From: Strongylocentrotus droebachiensis
Taxonomy: Eukaryota > Echinodermata > Echinoidea > Camarodonta > Strongylocentrotidae
NCBI GenBank assembly: GCA_035222895.1
Contig: JAVYIG010004972.1
Location: 1 to 64,000 of the forward strand
Direction of reading: 5' to 3'
Length of the DNA stretch: 64,000 nt
Numbering within the stretch: position 1 is the first letter of the stretch; every line of letters begins with the position of its first letter. Made by a program: the position numbers and the translations under genes. This document shows, piece after piece, positions 51,901 through 61,096 of this stretch. The notes under the pieces were generated by a model. That model saw only the letters and a list, made by a program, of their open reading frames with translations, was not told the origin of the DNA and did not search any database.

Positions 51901-54900
51901 TGTGGTCGATTTTAAGTAGAAAATGCATTTTGAAAACCACTTAAATAACTTTCTTCCCACAATATCAGATCAAATTCTTACTTTTTCATTAGTTTTAAGG
52001 GTGTGTTGTTCCGAGGAATAAAGGAAATGACGTCATCATCATTACATAACCAGTTCAGACAATGTAAAAAATACTGCCTAAGATAGGGTGACGAATGTGA
52101 AAAAGATGATGAGACATTTTGTTTTGAAATCGCATTCTCACGATATTGCTGAGCATTTTATCGCACCAAATTGCCATTCCCGCGTACTTTTATACACGCG
52201 TAACATTCCCGATACAGAGTTGAGTGCACTTTGAAGGGGGTAGGTATGATAACCAGATGGTGACGTAACACGTATTGTTCTGTATTTCGTGCAAAACATG
52301 CTTCCTTTGGGGTTGTCGGGAATTTATTAAACTGTGTAAATGCAATGAAATAAAAAGAGATAAACTTATCCCAAGGAAAGTTTCCATACACCTTGCCAGA
52401 TGTGTTATCAAATTTCTCACTCGGCATAGACGTGGTTATTTGTTATGTAAGTGAGTGTAACAAAGGGATGACGTAATATGACCTGACCATAGACAAAGCT
52501 TGGTGATAACGAAAAATAGGTGTTTTTGCCTCGGTTTGAACCATAATATCACGAAGAAAATAAATCATTATCTAGAAATAGGTGCAAAAAGCATGTAATT
52601 TGTATTTATACTTATTTATGTTTTTAAACAAAGTTGTAACATACCGGGTATCAAGAGAGTTGATAACTTATATTGGAATCATCAATTCCTATGTATTGCC
52701 GGTCTCCAAATTATATAGGCATTAAACCAAAACAAATCTGAACAACTAAGAAGAACTAAACAGTCGTTTAAGATATGAAGAATTTGTCAAATGTAAAATG
52801 ATAACTGAAATCTCCATTGTAGGCTTCAAACATAAATAACTTCTCAAATATTCATATCAAATGAAATATAGATATGAATAAAACGCACTGACGTTCACAT
52901 CATACAATCACATGAGATTTTGGTCATCATCATTAGAAACACTATTTTCACCGTTCACTCATCTTTAAATATTTAAATTTTAACTAACAGTTTCTCCCAT
53001 ACGCAACACAGAAGTCGGACATAAAAAGGGAAAGTAACAATGGGGAAATGACTTTTTTAGCAGTATAAACGTAGGAGGTTTAGAAAGCATCATTTAATTA
53101 TATTTGATACCACAGCGGCTGTACTATATGTCTGATTTAAGTGTTTGGGTAGTTTAAACGTTACGACTTTGGAAAGATTGAATGACTTGTGACGGGAGAA
53201 AAATTATTAGATGTAATTCATTTTTACTGATCCCAACTCAATTTGTTTTTCATTGCTAAGTGCTACCCTCCCACGCCCTTCGCTCTCCTGCCCGGCAAAA
53301 TACCCCACCAATAAGGCTAGGCGATGCTTCCATCTACCCTCGTAAAACTTTATACAAGTGAAAATTGTTATCACAGTGCACCTACATCGCACATCACAAC
53401 CCGCCAATAAGTTCAGCAGTTGATACAGAGAGAATAAAATATGTAGAGAGAGAGGGGGGAAGTGAGAGAAAGAGGAAATGAGAGAAAGAGAGGGAGATAT
53501 AAAGAGAGAAAGAAAGGGAGAGAGAGAGATGGAGGCATGTACTTAGCTGGGTCAAAGAAAGCTTACGAAGGATTTATCCTTTTCTTCCCCCTGATTTTCA
53601 AAGTTTGTTGTTGAGATTTGTCCGCAGACAAAGACGAGCGATATGGAGGTTTTTTAGTGGGAGTTGGCACAGAGATAACGTGGATACAAGAGACAGCCTG
53701 CGTGCTCGCCAGAGGTTACACGCACACTGCTAATTTGATTCACATTGCGAGTAAAGGGCGTAATCACAGATTACATCTGTGAAGACGTTGCGCGCTCTGC
53801 CCTCTTTACTCGCATCTTATTGCCCGACGATGCCGACTAAGGCAATCTCAATTTGTGGTCTGATCACGACTCGTGGAAAAGGCACGTCGCCGCTTTTCTT
53901 TATGGCAGGTGGATTTTCAGACAGAAATTATTACAGGTGAAACAGAACGAAGCATATCAGTTACAAAAAAAAAGTTTGCTTGAACAACGATAAGATATTA
54001 ATGCGTGGCTTCTGCGCGCCTGGGGCGTGTTTTTGCTCCACATCAATAATATATATGTTTGGAGCGGCTACATTGGCTTGATTTTCAGAAACAATTATTC
54101 GTCTGGTCGGCCAAACACAAAAAAGAGCTTTAAGAGTTTTCATAAAGGAAAATGGAAGCAAGCTGACTTCTGATGGCATTGATTTGTTCGCTGTTCGCAT
54201 CACTTGGTCTGAAAGCCTTTATGCTATGCACGCACGGAGGGGGAGGGGTCAATCAAGAAAGCGAGTGAGTTCACTATAGCGCGCTTCTCAAGTCAAAACA
54301 CAAATCGTCTCGGGGGGACAAAATCAATTGTTTTGAGATTTAAAAGCTTGTTTGGTGAATCAGATTTGTATTTTTCTTAATAAGAAACTGGTATGATTTC
54401 AAATTCGTTCACATTTTTAGCTGCGAATTTCACTTCATTTGTTTCAAACGCTTTATCTTTTTTGAGGGAGACCTTATCTTTCTTTCCGATTTATTTTTCT
54501 TTCTAAAATCAAGTCAAATTAACGCTTAATGAACGGTCATAATTTTTTTGTAAACATAAACGAACGATTTTCTTCCGAATTCACTTTTGAAATCTACCAA
54601 AGTTTTGCAAAAAATCCTCCTTTTTTGAACAATTCTTCTTCAGTACACGACTTATTACAAGGAGACGTGCGAGAGAGTATAAAACATGCAAAATAGACTC
54701 TAGAGTCAAATCAGAGACAGAAATAAGGCGGATAAAGTGACAAATAGTGTCTCTATAAATCGGTTGACGAGTCTCGACAACACAGGACGACGAAAATTCG
54801 GCATTGCGAAAAATATTTTGTACACGAGGCAACAGGTGGAATACATTTCTTGTGTATGTTTTCATTTTAATCGACACTTTCTCGCTGAATTGAATATTAG

Positions 54901-55348
54901 ATTAAACGACAATTGACTTATATATACCCTCTCTCTCTCTTCGTTGATATATGTCCACATACTCACTCGTCGATACATATCAATCAATTTATGTACTTAA
55001 AATACTGATTGAAATTAAATTCTGAAAGTTAAAGTTCATTCATACCTTACGAAATGGAAATAACTTTTTCAATTCAATTTTTAAAACATTTTGCGAGGTT
55101 AAAATTCTTCATTTTACCGAGCACGATTTTTGGAGTCAATTAAAAATGCAATTAAAAACTAATGGCTAGATTCGTGGAAATGTGACGAAAATTGTCGACT
55201 TACCTTTCTTCTTTTCGAGGAGCTGACGAGCTTTGGTGTTGTTGTCAGCAGGCAAACTTCGGCCACTCAGGTCACACCACTTGCCGTAGAGAGCGTTACG
55301 CAGCATCTCCTGACTGATGTAATCGGGGGAGGCAATTCGTCTATCCAT
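23084..55348 (-). CDS. prdm12: PR domain zinc finger protein 12 (PRDM12) orthologue, complete, 6 exons
   Basis: Exons in transcript order: 55348-55204, 33149-32977, 32272-32117, 31607-31496, 29823-29620, 23289-23084. They total 996 nt, 331 residues plus TGA, with every phase consistent and GT-AG junctions. The PR domain spans about residues 52-175: [45 protein letters not shown]. Three C2H2 fingers follow: C214-H234, C242-H262 and C270-H292, the last with H-x5-H. The fingers are nearly identical to my recollection of vertebrate PRDM12 ([40 protein letters not shown]). PRDM12 proteins are nuclear repressors that recruit H3K9 methyltransferase activity in sensory-neuron and interneuron progenitors. 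The C-terminal tail has no poly-alanine run. Length is close to human (367). Confidence 0.96.
26440..26930. repeat. Purine-rich (GA) tract, imperfect
   Basis: Mostly A and G on the + strand with scattered T and C, including gagagagaga runs. Three overlapping - strand frames are low-complexity Ser/Leu/Phe reads of the tract. Confidence 0.8.
27945..28165. repeat. Purine-rich (GA) tract
   Basis: gagagagaga blocks mixed with gaaagaggcagagagacaga-type units. Purines are on the + strand, so pyrimidines fall in the PRDM12 transcript. Confidence 0.85.
29620..29823 (-). CDS. prdm12: PRDM12 exon 5 (zinc fingers 1 and 2)
   Basis: The acceptor is ttcccaattacag/AAGAC and the donor is CATACAG/gtgagt. After a short linker ([18 protein letters not shown]) come [20 protein letters not shown] and [20 protein letters not shown], two C2H2 fingers joined by HTLEKPF. 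The exon ends inside the next TGE linker, as in vertebrate PRDM12. Confidence 0.96.
29824..31495 (-). other. prdm12: PRDM12 intron 4
   Basis: Contains a GA tract (29925-30000), a poly-C run (30537-30556), R1 repeat copy 2 (31065-31230) and a (CT)n run (31241-31277). No gene. Confidence 0.7.
31065..31230 (+). repeat. Dispersed repeat R1, copy 2
   Basis: ttaaagataaagtttagttc, atcatgcgattgcattctt, gctgatcatgtagcagat and ttttggaatcatcacgatga line up with the copies at 3577 and 59932. More diverged and shorter, ending at a (CT)n run. Confidence 0.75.
31496..31607 (-). CDS. prdm12: PRDM12 exon 4 (end of PR domain, LVYYG)
   Basis: I found this exon by searching for the missing end of the PR domain. 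The acceptor is tctttttctatag/ACC and the donor ACAG/gtacca is weak after the GT. It encodes [20 protein letters not shown] then [17 protein letters not shown]. Vertebrate PRDM12 has [12 protein letters not shown] here, so the usual Trp is a Tyr (Y169). Phase 0 in and phase 1 out fit both neighbours exactly. Confidence 0.88.
32117..32272 (-). CDS. prdm12: PRDM12 exon 3 (PR domain, middle)
   Basis: A 52-codon phase-0 exon with acceptor ccctcccccag/GTTTTC and donor ACCAAG/gtgaga. It encodes [38 protein letters not shown] and [11 protein letters not shown]. 'CARN-x-QEQNLEV' is strongly conserved in PRDM12. Confidence 0.95.
32390..32746 (+). CDS. Unassigned 118-codon open frame in PRDM12 intron 2 (opposite strand)
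   Basis: Begins [20 protein letters not shown] and ends DPPLVK. Composition is mixed and protein-like rather than low complexity, with a Lys/Ile/Cys-containing middle ([20 protein letters not shown]). No domain or homologue recognised, no obvious promoter or splice context. It may be chance or a relic of a mobile element. Confidence 0.15.
   Translation: MAKIDSEVTTLCFGHTSLLKLPRFSRSAIYKQYLDAFTLIDKVGQCSKEYTFIKRNFRVLDLRSASELIKAVKPVIDCIGKIIEECPLHRARAYFRETALSRCGATIYQLPLDPPLVK
32977..33149 (-). CDS. prdm12: PRDM12 exon 2 (PR domain, first part)
   Basis: The acceptor is cttttactcag/GTCTCC and the donor is TGGGAG/gtaagg. It encodes [40 protein letters not shown] and NRFMWE. It aligns without difficulty to the first half of the PRDM12 PR (SET-like) domain. 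Confidence 0.94.
33190..33275. repeat. GAT microsatellite
   Basis: (GAT)n at the start of PRDM12 intron 1. A second run follows at 33600-33655. Confidence 0.9.
33275..33460 (+). repeat. Dispersed repeat R2, copy 2 (uninterrupted)
   Basis: tgcactgcatgcctacttat, gccctctatatagcaaac, ggtgcctgttggtcccc, gtgctgatttgatgagataa, gaccttgcagggaggtctaa and aaactagtgcagacgggt. It is the empty-site reference for the 3.5-kb element at 11449. Confidence 0.88.
33460..36890 (-). other. prdm12: PRDM12 intron 1, 3' portion
   Basis: Mostly single-copy AT-rich DNA. A GC-rich patch at 34405-34545 contains gcgcgcgtattcgcgcgtat. A 51-bp tandem duplication of a ttattatt..cttttagatg block lies at 36068-36155. The long - strand frame 35987-36748 has no known domain and crosses unrelated sequence types. 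Confidence 0.55.
36900..37560. repeat. Purine-rich minisatellite
   Basis: Units start with gcagacgggagggtaga or a close variant at about 36991, 37078, 37171, 37247, 37385 and 37472, giving a period that varies (76-138 bp; the best pair is 93 bp apart). Each has a ggcggagagagagag stretch. The 225-residue - strand frame across it is a Pro/Ser/Leu artefact of the repeat. Confidence 0.88.
37565..47280 (-). other. prdm12: PRDM12 intron 1, central portion
   Basis: AT-rich, mostly unique. A possible DNA-transposon end (cagggtggcccctatagaac) is at 38093. A foldback MITE is at 40879-41014, short GA tracts at 42355-42420 and 43390-43425, and a CT tract at 44807-44835. No exon with protein similarity was found on either strand. 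Confidence 0.55.
40879..41014. mobile_element. Foldback MITE (GGGCCCCGT ends)
   Basis: cagggccccgtcttataaag, then agttgcgattgatcc; the far end reads gcgattaatcgcaactatg then aatacggggccta, its approximate inverse. Internal attaatcgcaat blocks are also palindromic. 136 bp. Confidence 0.85.
47285..48025. repeat. GA tract followed by CT tracts
   Basis: Purine-rich on + at 47285-47520 with a perfect (GA)n core near 47310-47347, then pyrimidine-rich at 47580-47700 and 47890-48025. The abrupt switch of strand at 47560-47580 is notable. Frames across it are low complexity. Confidence 0.85.
48560..48970. repeat. GA-rich tracts
   Basis: (GA)n at 48568-48592, imperfect purine tract 48770-48940, then (GA)n at 48939-48968. 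All purine on the + strand. Confidence 0.88.
49990..52660. repeat. Array of paired bZIP-type sites, period about 215 bp, in PRDM12 intron 1
   Basis: Perfect TTACGTAA occurs at 50302, 50537, 50960, 51172, 51388, 51603 and 51825, and weaker forms at about 50732, 52042 (TTACATAA), 52261 (TGACGTAA) and 52443 (TTATGTAA). In six copies (50302, 50960, 51172, 51388, 51603, 51825) TGACG follows exactly 17 bp after the start of TTACGTAA. The words between are usually CAT then GGG. Four perfect CREs (TGACGTCA) lie at 50289, 50319, 51189 and 52028. Most neighbouring modules are 212-222 bp apart. RTTACGTAAY is the known PAR-bZIP/NFIL3 and C/EBP-like site; TGACGTCA is the CREB/ATF site. The spacers are largely unrelated, with faint ordered similarity (AAAAACGG about 50 bp after the core in two units). 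Confidence 0.85.
52661..55203 (-). other. prdm12: PRDM12 intron 1, promoter-proximal part
   Basis: Contains a purine tract (53435-53535) and a unique, GC-richer block at 53610-53890 with gcgagtaaag..ctttactcgc in inverse and ggcgtaatcacagattacat, which reads like dense homeodomain/E-box sites. The rest is AT-rich with no exon. The block is a candidate enhancer, by inference only. Confidence 0.5.
55204..55348 (-). CDS. prdm12: PRDM12 exon 1 (start codon)
   Basis: The start is the ATG at 55348-55346 in a strong Kozak context (gctgccATGg). It reads [20 protein letters not shown] then [16 protein letters not shown] and ends EKKKG/gtaagt. The 'LYGKW' block matches the vertebrate N-terminus 'FLYGRW'. 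An upstream in-frame ATG at 55441 lies before the TATA box, so the downstream start is preferred. Confidence 0.88.
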
Positions 55349-55429
55349 GGCAGCTGGGGAGAGACCTGCAAAAGCCAGGTGAATCGAGCTCAGTTGTGAT
55401 TCTGTCTGCGTCCAACACTTGTTTATATA
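55349..55429 (-). promoter_or_regulatory. prdm12: Predicted PRDM12 core promoter (TATA box + initiator) and 5' UTR
   Basis: On the - strand TATATAAA (55429-55422) is followed 32 bp later by an initiator-like tcAcaa with A at 55397. That is the canonical TATA-to-start distance. The implied 5' UTR is about 49 nt and leads straight to the Kozak ATG at 55348. This is an inference from spacing; a splice acceptor-like cttttgcag also lies just before the ATG, so an upstream noncoding exon is possible. Confidence 0.6.
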
Positions 55430-57000
55430 TCTAGCTTTCAATAAAACCTGTGCCTTTTTGAGCCATTCACTCGCGCCACCGCGTAATGAGAGGCAAATAT
55501 GCGCGTAATAAGCCCAAAACTACGGTGCAGCGTCAAACAAAGAACCCTGTTTCCCCCCAATTGAATATAATAAGTGTCTCCGATGATGATTATGTGGCAT
55601 ATCAACTAGCAGACCTTCTTTACCGAGCTCTCTGACTACTCGCCTTGCACTTGACGACTAGGCCGCAGCTGCTGCTGGCGGCCAACGGTGCGCTTCTAGC
55701 TGGACGCCTGCCCTGGACAAAAGTCGATCGTGTGCTCTGATTTCAATAGTGAGGCAGAGAACATGATGAATTATCGTCTGCCTGCCACTGCTTGTTCTAA
55801 TAGCTCAATTAATATAAATAAATAACAAAACTATAAATGTTTTGGGGGGCGTGTGTCGCTCGCGCGTCGGCGGCATTAGCCCACCAGTTAGTGGTGGACT
55901 GAGTGGGCTGTTCTACCAGACGCTGTTTGCAGATAACGGCATCAGAACCGAGGCCTGTTTTGGTCGCTCCACACTCTAATGCCGCGAGGAAGCGGCCGCC
56001 CGGCTGGTGGCCCAAACAATACCACAAAACACCCAAAAAAGTCGCACATGTGGACCCAAGAGACTTTCTGCCTTTTGGGTTTTTGCTCGCGCTACGGTAG
56101 CGGTGACGCGTCACGACAGCTCTCGGGTTGTTGCACGGCTCGTGGGAGAGGGTGAAACCTGGTGCTTAGCTTATTGTCGGTTCAGATTTGGCGACCAAGC
56201 GAAACCGACTAGCTAGCCAAGCGGGCAGATCGACGAGGACGAATAGGACGCCTCTTTTGTTCTCTTCCAATTCATTCTTCATCAAGCATAAATTGAAACA
56301 CCAAGATTTTGGGAAGAGTTTGATGTAGGTTGGCAAGCAGAAGCTCGTCTGCCCTACGTGGGCTGAATCATAACTCACAGATGAGGCACACGGAGCGACG
56401 CCACGAGCCCTGTACTCGTGCCCAGCTCACAGCAAAACCAAATAAAATTATGGAAATCTGGCATGGCTCCCACCTGGCGAGATGATCAGAAAACACTGTG
56501 GAATCAAAGGTAGGGGTAGCCATCCCGTGGGTCTGGGGCGGACGGGGGGGTGTCGAGATGACGAGCCCCTAACGGCGCACCAAAGACGCTGCCCTCACAC
56601 ACAATAGACCACAAAAACTCGGCACAACTTGGGCTTAGAAAAAACTCTCTGTCTATCACGAAACGAGGGTCTTTTAATGCAAACATTATGACTGGAACAA
56701 GGTCTTAAATTCATTGAATTATTGTTGGAGGTGTACCCCCTGACGTGGGCTTTCTCGATTCCAGATTTCTTGACTTGAATTAAGACATAAGATGTTGGAG
56801 AACAAAGGAGATTGGGCAGCATCGCCCACTGTCGATTTCGCACGGCGCTGCGCGACAGATCCAAGGCAAAACAAAATGAAAAGAATCATCGATCGACTCG
56901 CTCTAATTTGAGGCCGAATCGACACTCCGTCCATTTGGATTAAATCACGACTTGCTCAACAGGTGGAATACCCATCAGACCATATAATGGCAACAGATTG
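55430..57000 (-). promoter_or_regulatory. PRDM12 upstream region, GC-richer than its surroundings
   Basis: Compared with the AT-rich flanks, 55480-56930 is clearly richer in G, C and CpG (for example cggcggcattagc, gcgacgccacgagccc). Short frames on both strands overlap without domain similarity. This is consistent with a proximal regulatory region for a developmental regulator, but no specific site is proven. Confidence 0.4.
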
Positions 57001-59540
57001 TTTTAAATATATAGGAACAGAGATTAAATTTATGTTGTTTAGTTTTTTTCTCTCTTTTTCTGACGCTGTGTCATCCTTTGCTGTATCTGTCGTTCATTAT
57101 GACGCTAATTGAGACAAGTTAATAAAGATTTTGTCAGTTCGGATATATATAAAATAATTTTTCGAAAATAACAGATGTGAATTCAAGCTTTTGAATAACT
57201 GAAGAGCATCTAGTTATTTTTAACTGAATGAAAACAAAGAAAAACAAAAGAAAATCACATTTCTGTGGTCTTGCCGATCTCAAGAATATATTTATATATT
57301 ACTTACAATACATGACGCAAAAAACAAAGGCAAAGCTTTAAAAAATCGTTTTCGTAGTAAAATTGGCTATAAGGGCATATTTAGAACCCTCGCTTTGTAT
57401 GACTCGTTTCCAAGGTAGAAAGCTACAATATAATTAAAATGAATGATATTTTCTACATCATTTCAGAAAACAGATATAGAATTATGATAACTATTTTCAC
57501 GCAAGATATTCTAATGACTAACTACTAATCAAATCAATATTTAAAAACATCGTCTTCAATTTCAAAGAAAGTATAAGCTCTAGGGCATTTTTTTTTAATG
57601 ATTTGGGTTCAGCGTCAATGTAGGAGTGACAACGACTGAAATGGTGCTTCCATTTCGAATTGTGCCGAAATTTATATTTAAAGCAAAATAAGATTATGAA
57701 TTCTGACTTTTAAATATAGCAAAATGATATAGACTGGTTACTCTTCCGACAGAGTTTACTTTTTCAGATAAAGAAATATACATCACTGGAGTTCGCCATA
57801 TTTATGGTATAACCAGGATTAATGTGCATGGTGTTTCCTAACGCTCTGACATCTGTTACACGTTCTTACTCAGCTTATTTTATGGCAAAGCCGACGAGTT
57901 TAAGCTATCCTTTCCGAAACATTATAACTATTATTCCATCAATTTGTTTAATTTGGAACACTTCAAACTTGGCTACATTTTCACTAATAATTCGTTTACC
58001 AGACGTGCATTACTTTGAGCCCCAAAGCTGGTATAGTACCCCCATACCCTTTGTCCGTCTCGCAGATCTTGTATCAATTTGTCTCTGTAAGTTTGTTGTT
58101 ACTTCGAACGTTTGCCGACGGAACGTTTTAAGTGAGAAGAAAAACTACACTCACTTAGCTTAATTGGCAACACATCAAAATGGGTTGATCCTATTATCAA
58201 ATAAAAGAATTATCAAGAAATACGGGTAATGGGTAAAGACGTATGTAGGTTAAAGTGAACAAATGGTCAAGCAAACGCTGAGGCCGACTAATAAAGCGAA
58301 CGAACCAGCGGGAAAAGAGGACCGATTTGGAAGGAAGAGAAAAAGGAACGAGAGAGAGGAAATAGATACGATTTTCGACCAAATTACTTTAACACAATAG
58401 AAACGCATTTAGCCTTGTTAATGCGCCAATTCCAGGGTATCTCGTCCTAGATATCTGTGTATCAATTCGCTGAGTCGAGAGCTAGGAGAAGAGGGGAGAG
58501 GGGGGAAACGGAGTGCATCAAGTCGATTGGTGTTGAGACGCTTGAGGGGGAGAAAGGTCTCTCTTCTGGAGGACGCACTTCTGCGGCTAATCCTAAACTA
58601 AATAGCACAATTGCTATTTAATTTTTCACGATTTCATAACGGCAGGTCGGCAAAAATATCGCATTTGTGAGGCAGGGAAGGAGAGAGAAGGCGAGATGTG
58701 AGGGACACACATAGAAGAGAGTGGTTGAGAGAGGAGAGGGCGAAAAAGAGCGGGTCTATTTGCCTGTAGGCATAGTATATATTATTTTAGGTCTCGCGTT
58801 CTCTCTGCGGATGGCTGGTTTGAAGGAAAATGGGAACCATAACTGTGATTTTTTATTACATGTATTTATGAACGTGGAAGGCGTTTAGGCATGGAACCGC
58901 AGGGTTAATGGGGACGGGAATTCGGACAAGGCCCCTTAATAATCCGCAACTGCAAAAAGATCATTTTAAGCCGCAAATGACCCGTTTCTTGAATGCCTGA
59001 TCTCGGGCAGGACACAATTAAGTCAACCTGTTACTTGTTCGAGGCTCTTTTCGTGGCTAAGAGAGTGGTTTTAACGTAGGTTGTTTATGTCTTTTCAAAT
59101 CATTCTTAGTGATATGATTAATTTTCATAACGTGGCTTTGAATATCGATTGCTTAATCAACTGAGTCCCTGGTCAGATGGTATTTTAGATTATTATCATT
59201 GATATTAATCATTGTTTCATGGGGCGAGAGTTAGATGAGTGAGGAAAATGAGTCTTAGTGAAAGAGAGATGGAGAGAGACGGAAGAAAAGAGAGAGATAA
59301 AGAGAAAGAGATGGGTGGTTTTTTTTTTACTTGTGAGCTATAATAAACGAGAATAAGGACTAATAACAGGTGTTAAATAAACTAATTAGGCATAATGCAG
59401 AAAAAAAATCTAAAATTCGGGAATCAGCCAAGTGCACAACGTCAATTTGGTGAAGGTCAAATAATTGAATAAATGTATTTGAGAGCGAGAGACACAATAA
59501 AAGTGTATGGACTATCATAAATCTTTAAAAAAAGATCTCT
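57000..59540. other. Intergenic DNA between PRDM12 and the tRNA gene
   Basis: AT-rich; purine tracts at 58480-58520, 58675-58750 and 59240-59315. The 113-codon + frame at 57822 is not recognised. No gene supported. Confidence 0.5.
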
Positions 59541-59543
59541 GTT

Positions 59544-59627
59544 TAGTACGGATGGGGTTCGAACCCATGCGGACATTACGTCCATTGGAACTTAAGTCCA
59601 ACGCCTTAACCACTCGGCCACCGTACT
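59544..59627 (-). tRNA. tRNA-Leu (anticodon UAA)
   Basis: The - strand folds as a complete class II tRNA. The acceptor AGTACGG pairs perfectly with CCGTACT and the discriminator is A. The D arm GCCGAGTGGTTAAGGC contains the A box. The anticodon arm is TTGGA-CTTAAGT-TCCAA, giving UAA. The long variable arm has a GGAC/GTCC stem. The T arm is ATGGG-TTCGAAC-CCCAT with a good B box. A run of seven T's (Pol III stop) follows about 10 bp downstream. No intron. Confidence 0.95.
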
Positions 59628-59931
59628 GGATATATGTGACAAAATATAGATAATGAACTCGACATTTATTTTACAAAAGGACTTCAACGGATGTAGCTAG
59701 CCACGCATTTACCTTTCAATTTGACGTCATAGAAATGAATATGTATAATATGATTTCGAAATTTATCATACTTTTTCAGTTTATGATTATTTTATGGTAT
59801 TTTGGATATATATTTCCTATTAATTGTATGGTAGATAGAAAATGAATACAAAATGAAGCAAGGCGAAGGAATATGACGGAATATTCTCATGTTTACCACT
59901 AAGAAATCTAATAAAAGCTTCAAACCACTTA

Positions 59932-60200
59932 AAGATAAAGTTGAGTACTGGTCATGCGATTGCATTATGAAAGTAGCGGTGTCATATTGATCAGAAAAAA
60001 GTTGAGCATGTAGCATATACGTATTGGTTTGCACTGCAAGGTTCTGGAATCATCAAAATGATTAGAAATTTGGCCCAGTCTTGGTAAAAGTAACAAGCAC
60101 TGTACACAGAAAAATGTATAGCGCTACACGAACATGTGACATAAAAAAGAGGGCCACATTTTTAAGCTGTAACATGTCATATTTGGAATATGAAAGCATT
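59932..60200 (+). repeat. Dispersed repeat R1, copy 3
   Basis: ttaaagataaagttgagtac, ggtcatgcgattgcattatg, ggttctggaatcatcaaaat, tttggcccagtcttggtaaa and aagcactgtacacagaaa closely match copy 1 at 3577-3851. Confidence 0.88.
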
Positions 60201-60295
60201 TGCAAAGCCAAGCTTTTCAGGGAACATTTTTGCTCTAATGCTCTTCCACACTTGGATAATAACAACGAAAACGCTCACAAATTATTTTTCAGTGG

Positions 60296-60437
60296 AAGCA
60301 CTGTGGTACAATGGTGGAAGCTCTTCGATCTCATACAAGAGGTCTCGGGTTCGAGCCCTGCTTGGTGCCTACATCATTGGACAAGGCTCCTCTCGACCCC
60401 CCCCCCCAAAAAAAAAAAAAAAAAAAAAAAAAAAATC
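60296..60437 (+). mobile_element. tRNA-derived SINE with A-rich tail
   Basis: An A box-like TGGTACAATGG and B box GGGTTCGAGCC are about 46 bp apart, with gcac/ggtgc able to close an acceptor-like stem. A short unique part, a C-run and about 30 A's follow. It sits just after R1 copy 3. Frames reading through the tail (poly-Lys) are artefacts. Confidence 0.65.
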
Positions 60438-60821
60438 GGGGTCGGAGGGACCGCATTCGGGTTCCCAAAATCTCCGGTAGAGGGGTACTTTTCACGCAAC
60501 ACTGAGTGGAGGGGGACGGGGGGGGGGGGGGTGGGGCTCTCGACCGAGGTGTATTAATTAGGTCACTAGAAACACAGGGGTAATAGTGATCACATGCCTA
60601 CAGGATGAGCAGTATTAATACTGATGTAGCTACCTTGGGTAATAAAAATCAAATGTTATTTTATTATTTGAATCATTTATTCGGTATTTCCTCTGATTTT
60701 CAAGAGTTTTGATCAGTCTCACTCCCCGGCGAAAGGGTGAATGTGACCAATGTGATTTTACGTTTTGTTTTTATTTTGTTTTTGTCCTATAAAGATGATT
60801 GGTATCTCAAAATCGAATAGG

Positions 60822-60957
60822 CAACGAAAACAGACACGCTAAAGTGTTTTCGTCTTGCGCTCATCTGAGTAAATCGTTAGATTTATGCTTTCCATTCATT
60901 CTTGTGATTTACTCAGATAAGTGCAAGACAAAGCTTTAGTATGTCTGCTTTCGTTGC
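60822..60957. mobile_element. Foldback MITE
   Basis: caacgaaaacagacacgcta near 60822 and its near inverse ending at 60957 (tagtatgtctgctttcgttg), with inner ctcatctgagtaaatc / gatttactcagataag also paired. 136 bp folds as one hairpin. Confidence 0.82.
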
Positions 60958-61096
60958 AATTGTTTCACACTTAAACATTACAAGATGAACTATGCCATTA
61001 CTAGTAGCACTGACTCAAGATATGAATATGAATATAAACTCAACCCATTATTATTATTAATCGTCACCAAATCCTACCACGTGTGATCGGAAAACA

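Noticed and set aside
49990..52660. CRISPR-like look of regularly spaced short repeats
   Set aside because: Eukaryotic intron, spacers near 190 bp, repeats imperfect and made of bZIP-type palindromes; no cas genes.
55439..55441. Upstream in-frame ATG for PRDM12 (MKARYINKC...)
   Set aside because: It lies 5' of the TATA box and initiator and adds sequence unlike PRDM12; the Kozak ATG at 55348 fits better.
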